DNA of 64,000 nt from Draconibacterium mangrovi (GTDB taxonomy: Bacteria > Bacteroidota > Bacteroidia > Bacteroidales > Prolixibacteraceae), in the NCBI RefSeq assembly GCF_010586825.1, contig NZ_JAAAGB010000001.1, positions 1,054,001-1,118,000 of the forward strand. Reading direction: 5' to 3'. Of the stretch, positions 62,327 through 64,000 are shown piece after piece. Each line of letters opens with the position of its first letter. Within the stretch, counting starts at the first letter, position 1. A program made the position numbers and the translations under genes. The notes below the pieces were generated by a model, which searched no databases, was not told where the DNA came from, and was given only the letters and a program-made list of their open reading frames with translations.

Positions 62327-64000
62327 TTATAATTCAGCGCTGATCCATGTCCATCCTGAGATGTCGATAGGATCAGAATCTTTTCCTGAAGTTAAGGTGT
62401 AAGTTTTGGCGTCTGCATCAATTACAGTACCAACCGCATCAGAACCATCAATCTGTACATCCGATAATGCGCCTTCACCTTTCAGGTCAAGATCAACATC
62501 GTATCCAGTCAGGTGCAAGCTTGTAATTGTAGCTCCTGATTCTTTTTTGAGCTGTAGTCCTGTTCCGCCAACAGTTGAAATAGCAGTTACGTTAGTAAAT
62601 ATCGGATTGTTATTTACTTTATCACCTTCGAAAACTGTTGAGAAACCTGCGATAGTGTGAGAGATGTATGTGTTGGTAATTCCGCCACTCCAACCTTCAG
62701 TCCAGTCGATAGCATCATCTTCACAGTTTTCTACGTAAATATTTGTAACTGTTGCAGTACCGCCAAAGAATTCGATTCCATCATCAGAACCATCAAAAAT
62801 TGCAAGGTTTTCGAAAGTTGTTCCCGATCCAACAGAGTACAATGAAACACCGTTGTATTGTGATTCTTCGTTGATTTGAGCACCGGTTCCGCGAATTACC
62901 AGGTTGGTAACAGATCCTGAATTGTCAGTATCGTCGGTTCCTCCATAGATAAATCCGCCAACTTCTGCTTCAGCATTTACACCGGCTGTAGTTGTTGCTT
63001 TTCCACAGATAGTTAAACCACCCCAGTCGCCCGGTTGGCTAAGGTCAGAAGCAATTACAACCGGATTGTCATTTTCTCCGTTAATAAAGATTTGACCTCC
63101 CATCAATACTGCAATGTAAACATCTGTACCACCGTTGTCAGCGTGAATTTTTGTTCCTGCAGGAATCGTCAGCGAAGCACCATCCTGAATGATGTACGAA
63201 CCGGTTAAACGGTAAGTTTTACTTGCATCCAGGGTAACATCTGATTCAACGTTTCCATTCAACTCTACAACCTCTGCCAATTCTGCATCAATCCATGTCC
63301 ATTCAGTAGGATCAACAGTTGCAGGAGCATTGTAAGATTTTGTCGGATCAGCAATTTCGCCATCAATGATTACATTCTCCAGCGGACCATCGTCTTTCAT
63401 ATCGATAGTTTTTGTGTAACCACTTAACGACAAACCGGTGATCGTCATTCCAGACTCTTTTTTGAACTGCAAAGCAGTACCGCCGGTAGTTGAAACAGCT
63501 GTAAGGTTGTTGATTTTTGGATTGTTATTGTCTTTATCGCCTTCGATTACAGTTGAAAAACCTTCGATACTGTGCTCAACGTAAGCGTTGTTTACTGTTC
63601 CGCTCCAACCTTCTGTCCAGTCGATCGCGTCGTCTTCGTTGTTTTGCAGGAACATGTTTGTTACTGAAACAGTTCCACCGAAGAATTCGATACCATCATC
63701 AGAACCATTGATTACAGCAATGTTATTCATTGTTGTTCCTGAACCGAGTGCATAACAAGAAACACCATTATATTGTGATTCTTCATTGATTTGGGCACCG
63801 GTTCCTTTTATTACCAGGTAAGTAACTGTTCCTGAATTATCCGAATCATCGTCGCCACCGTAGATAAAACCACCTACTTCAGCTTCTGAATTTGCTCCGG
63901 CAGTAGTTGTTGCTTTACCACAAATGGTTAAACCACCCCAGTCGCCAGGATTTGCATTAGGTGAAGACATTATAACAGGGCTGCTTGCAGTACCGTTGAT
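62327..64000 (-). CDS. Repeat-built right-handed beta-helix protein (5' partial)
   Basis: The gene runs off the right edge: the frame stays open from 63970 to 64000 and the extra codons (INGTASSPVI) match the repeat, so the ATG at 63970 is internal. At least 557 residues are visible. Two near-identical units of about 285 residues each read GDWGGLTICGKATTT, GAQINEESQYNGVS, DDGIEFFGG, DDAIDWTEGWSG and GFSTV.EGDK. The GDWGG and DDGIEFFGG patterns are those of parallel beta-helix proteins. It ends WTWISAEL with no sorting signal. It is probably secreted; the ligand is unknown. The duplicated units are very alike, suggesting recent duplication or gene conversion. Confidence 0.7.
   Translation of the reverse strand: MNGTASSPVIMSSPNANPGDWGGLTICGKATTTAGANSEAEVGGFIYGGDDDSDNSGTVTYLVIKGTGAQINEESQYNGVSCYALGSGTTMNNIAVINGSDDGIEFFGGTVSVTNMFLQNNEDDAIDWTEGWSGTVNNAYVEHSIEGFSTVIEGDKDNNNPKINNLTAVSTTGGTALQFKKESGMTITGLSLSGYTKTIDMKDDGPLENVIIDGEIADPTKSYNAPATVDPTEWTWIDAELAEVVELNGNVESDVTLDASKTYRLTGSYIIQDGASLTIPAGTKIHADNGGTDVYIAVLMGGQIFINGENDNPVVIASDLSQPGDWGGLTICGKATTTAGVNAEAEVGGFIYGGTDDTDNSGSVTNLVIRGTGAQINEESQYNGVSLYSVGSGTTFENLAIFDGSDDGIEFFGGTATVTNIYVENCEDDAIDWTEGWSGGITNTYISHTIAGFSTVFEGDKVNNNPIFTNVTAISTVGGTGLQLKKESGATITSLHLTGYDVDLDLKGEGALSDVQIDGSDAVGTVIDADAKTYTLTSGKDSDPIDISGWTWISAEL

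Overview
The window comes from a chromosome of a Bacteroidota bacterium, most likely a marine or anaerobic member of the Marinilabiliales/Prolixibacteraceae type (this placement is inferred from gene content, not from a search). Three things support it. Several genes are preceded by the Bacteroidota-type -7 element TAnnTTTG. Family content is typical: OxyR, DUF4382, DUF1080, DUF5683, TonB-dependent receptors with CarboxypepD_reg domains, LytTR systems and Tat-exported Gfo/Idh/MocA oxidoreductases. Translation starts are A-rich and mostly lack a Shine-Dalgarno.

Layout. 1-4.7 kb: end of a PfkB/HldE-type kinase, parA-parB, a DUF5683 protein and a LysM lytic transglycosylase. 4.7-8.1 kb: a PepSY membrane protein, a beta-propeller glycoside-hydrolase-like lipoprotein, an unknown lipoprotein and a SpoU methyltransferase. 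8.2-12.8 kb: oxyR, tRNA-Leu(UAG), tig-clpP-clpX. 13-24.5 kb: a fasciclin lipoprotein, a Gfo/Idh/MocA oxidoreductase, a purM-prfA-pyrF operon, an acyl-CoA ligase, small enzymes and gpmI. 24.7-32 kb: a hybrid histidine kinase, an MFS carrier, a sigma-54 response regulator, and two envelope genes behind a candidate sigma-54 promoter with two upstream palindromes. 32-38.3 kb: a TonB-dependent receptor, a TPR-like secreted protein and a LytS/LytR pair. The receptor and the secreted gene carry matching LytTR-type direct repeats, so this looks like a local regulon. LytS and LytR are separated by about 1 kb of tandem repeats. 38.4-40.5 kb: the agmatine-to-putrescine pair (aguA, aguB).

41-48 kb is accessory: four small unknown proteins (one of 51 aa), a three-gene ABC-three-component (ABC-3C) operon of the predicted anti-invader type, and a thymidylate-synthase-fold protein without the expected catalytic cysteine, separated by low-complexity spacer repeats. 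48-54.1 kb: a Tat-exported oxidoreductase, a large HEAT/double-DUF1080 protein and a sulfatase lipoprotein, suggesting periplasmic breakdown of sulfated or unusual glycosides. 54.2-64 kb: a methyltransferase, a PhnA-like protein, trpS, a YbaK deacylase, a TrpB2-type tryptophan synthase behind a leader peptide (Trp-His-Trp) and terminator, lplA, small secreted proteins, and a repeat-built beta-helix protein that runs off the right edge.

The most notable signals are regulatory: the duplicated LytTR operator at identical promoter spacing, the sigma-54 promoter with paired upstream palindromes next to an NtrC-type regulator, and the trp attenuator. The ABC-3C operon is the best candidate for a poorly characterised conflict system. 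No rRNA, CRISPR array, transposase or prophage was seen.
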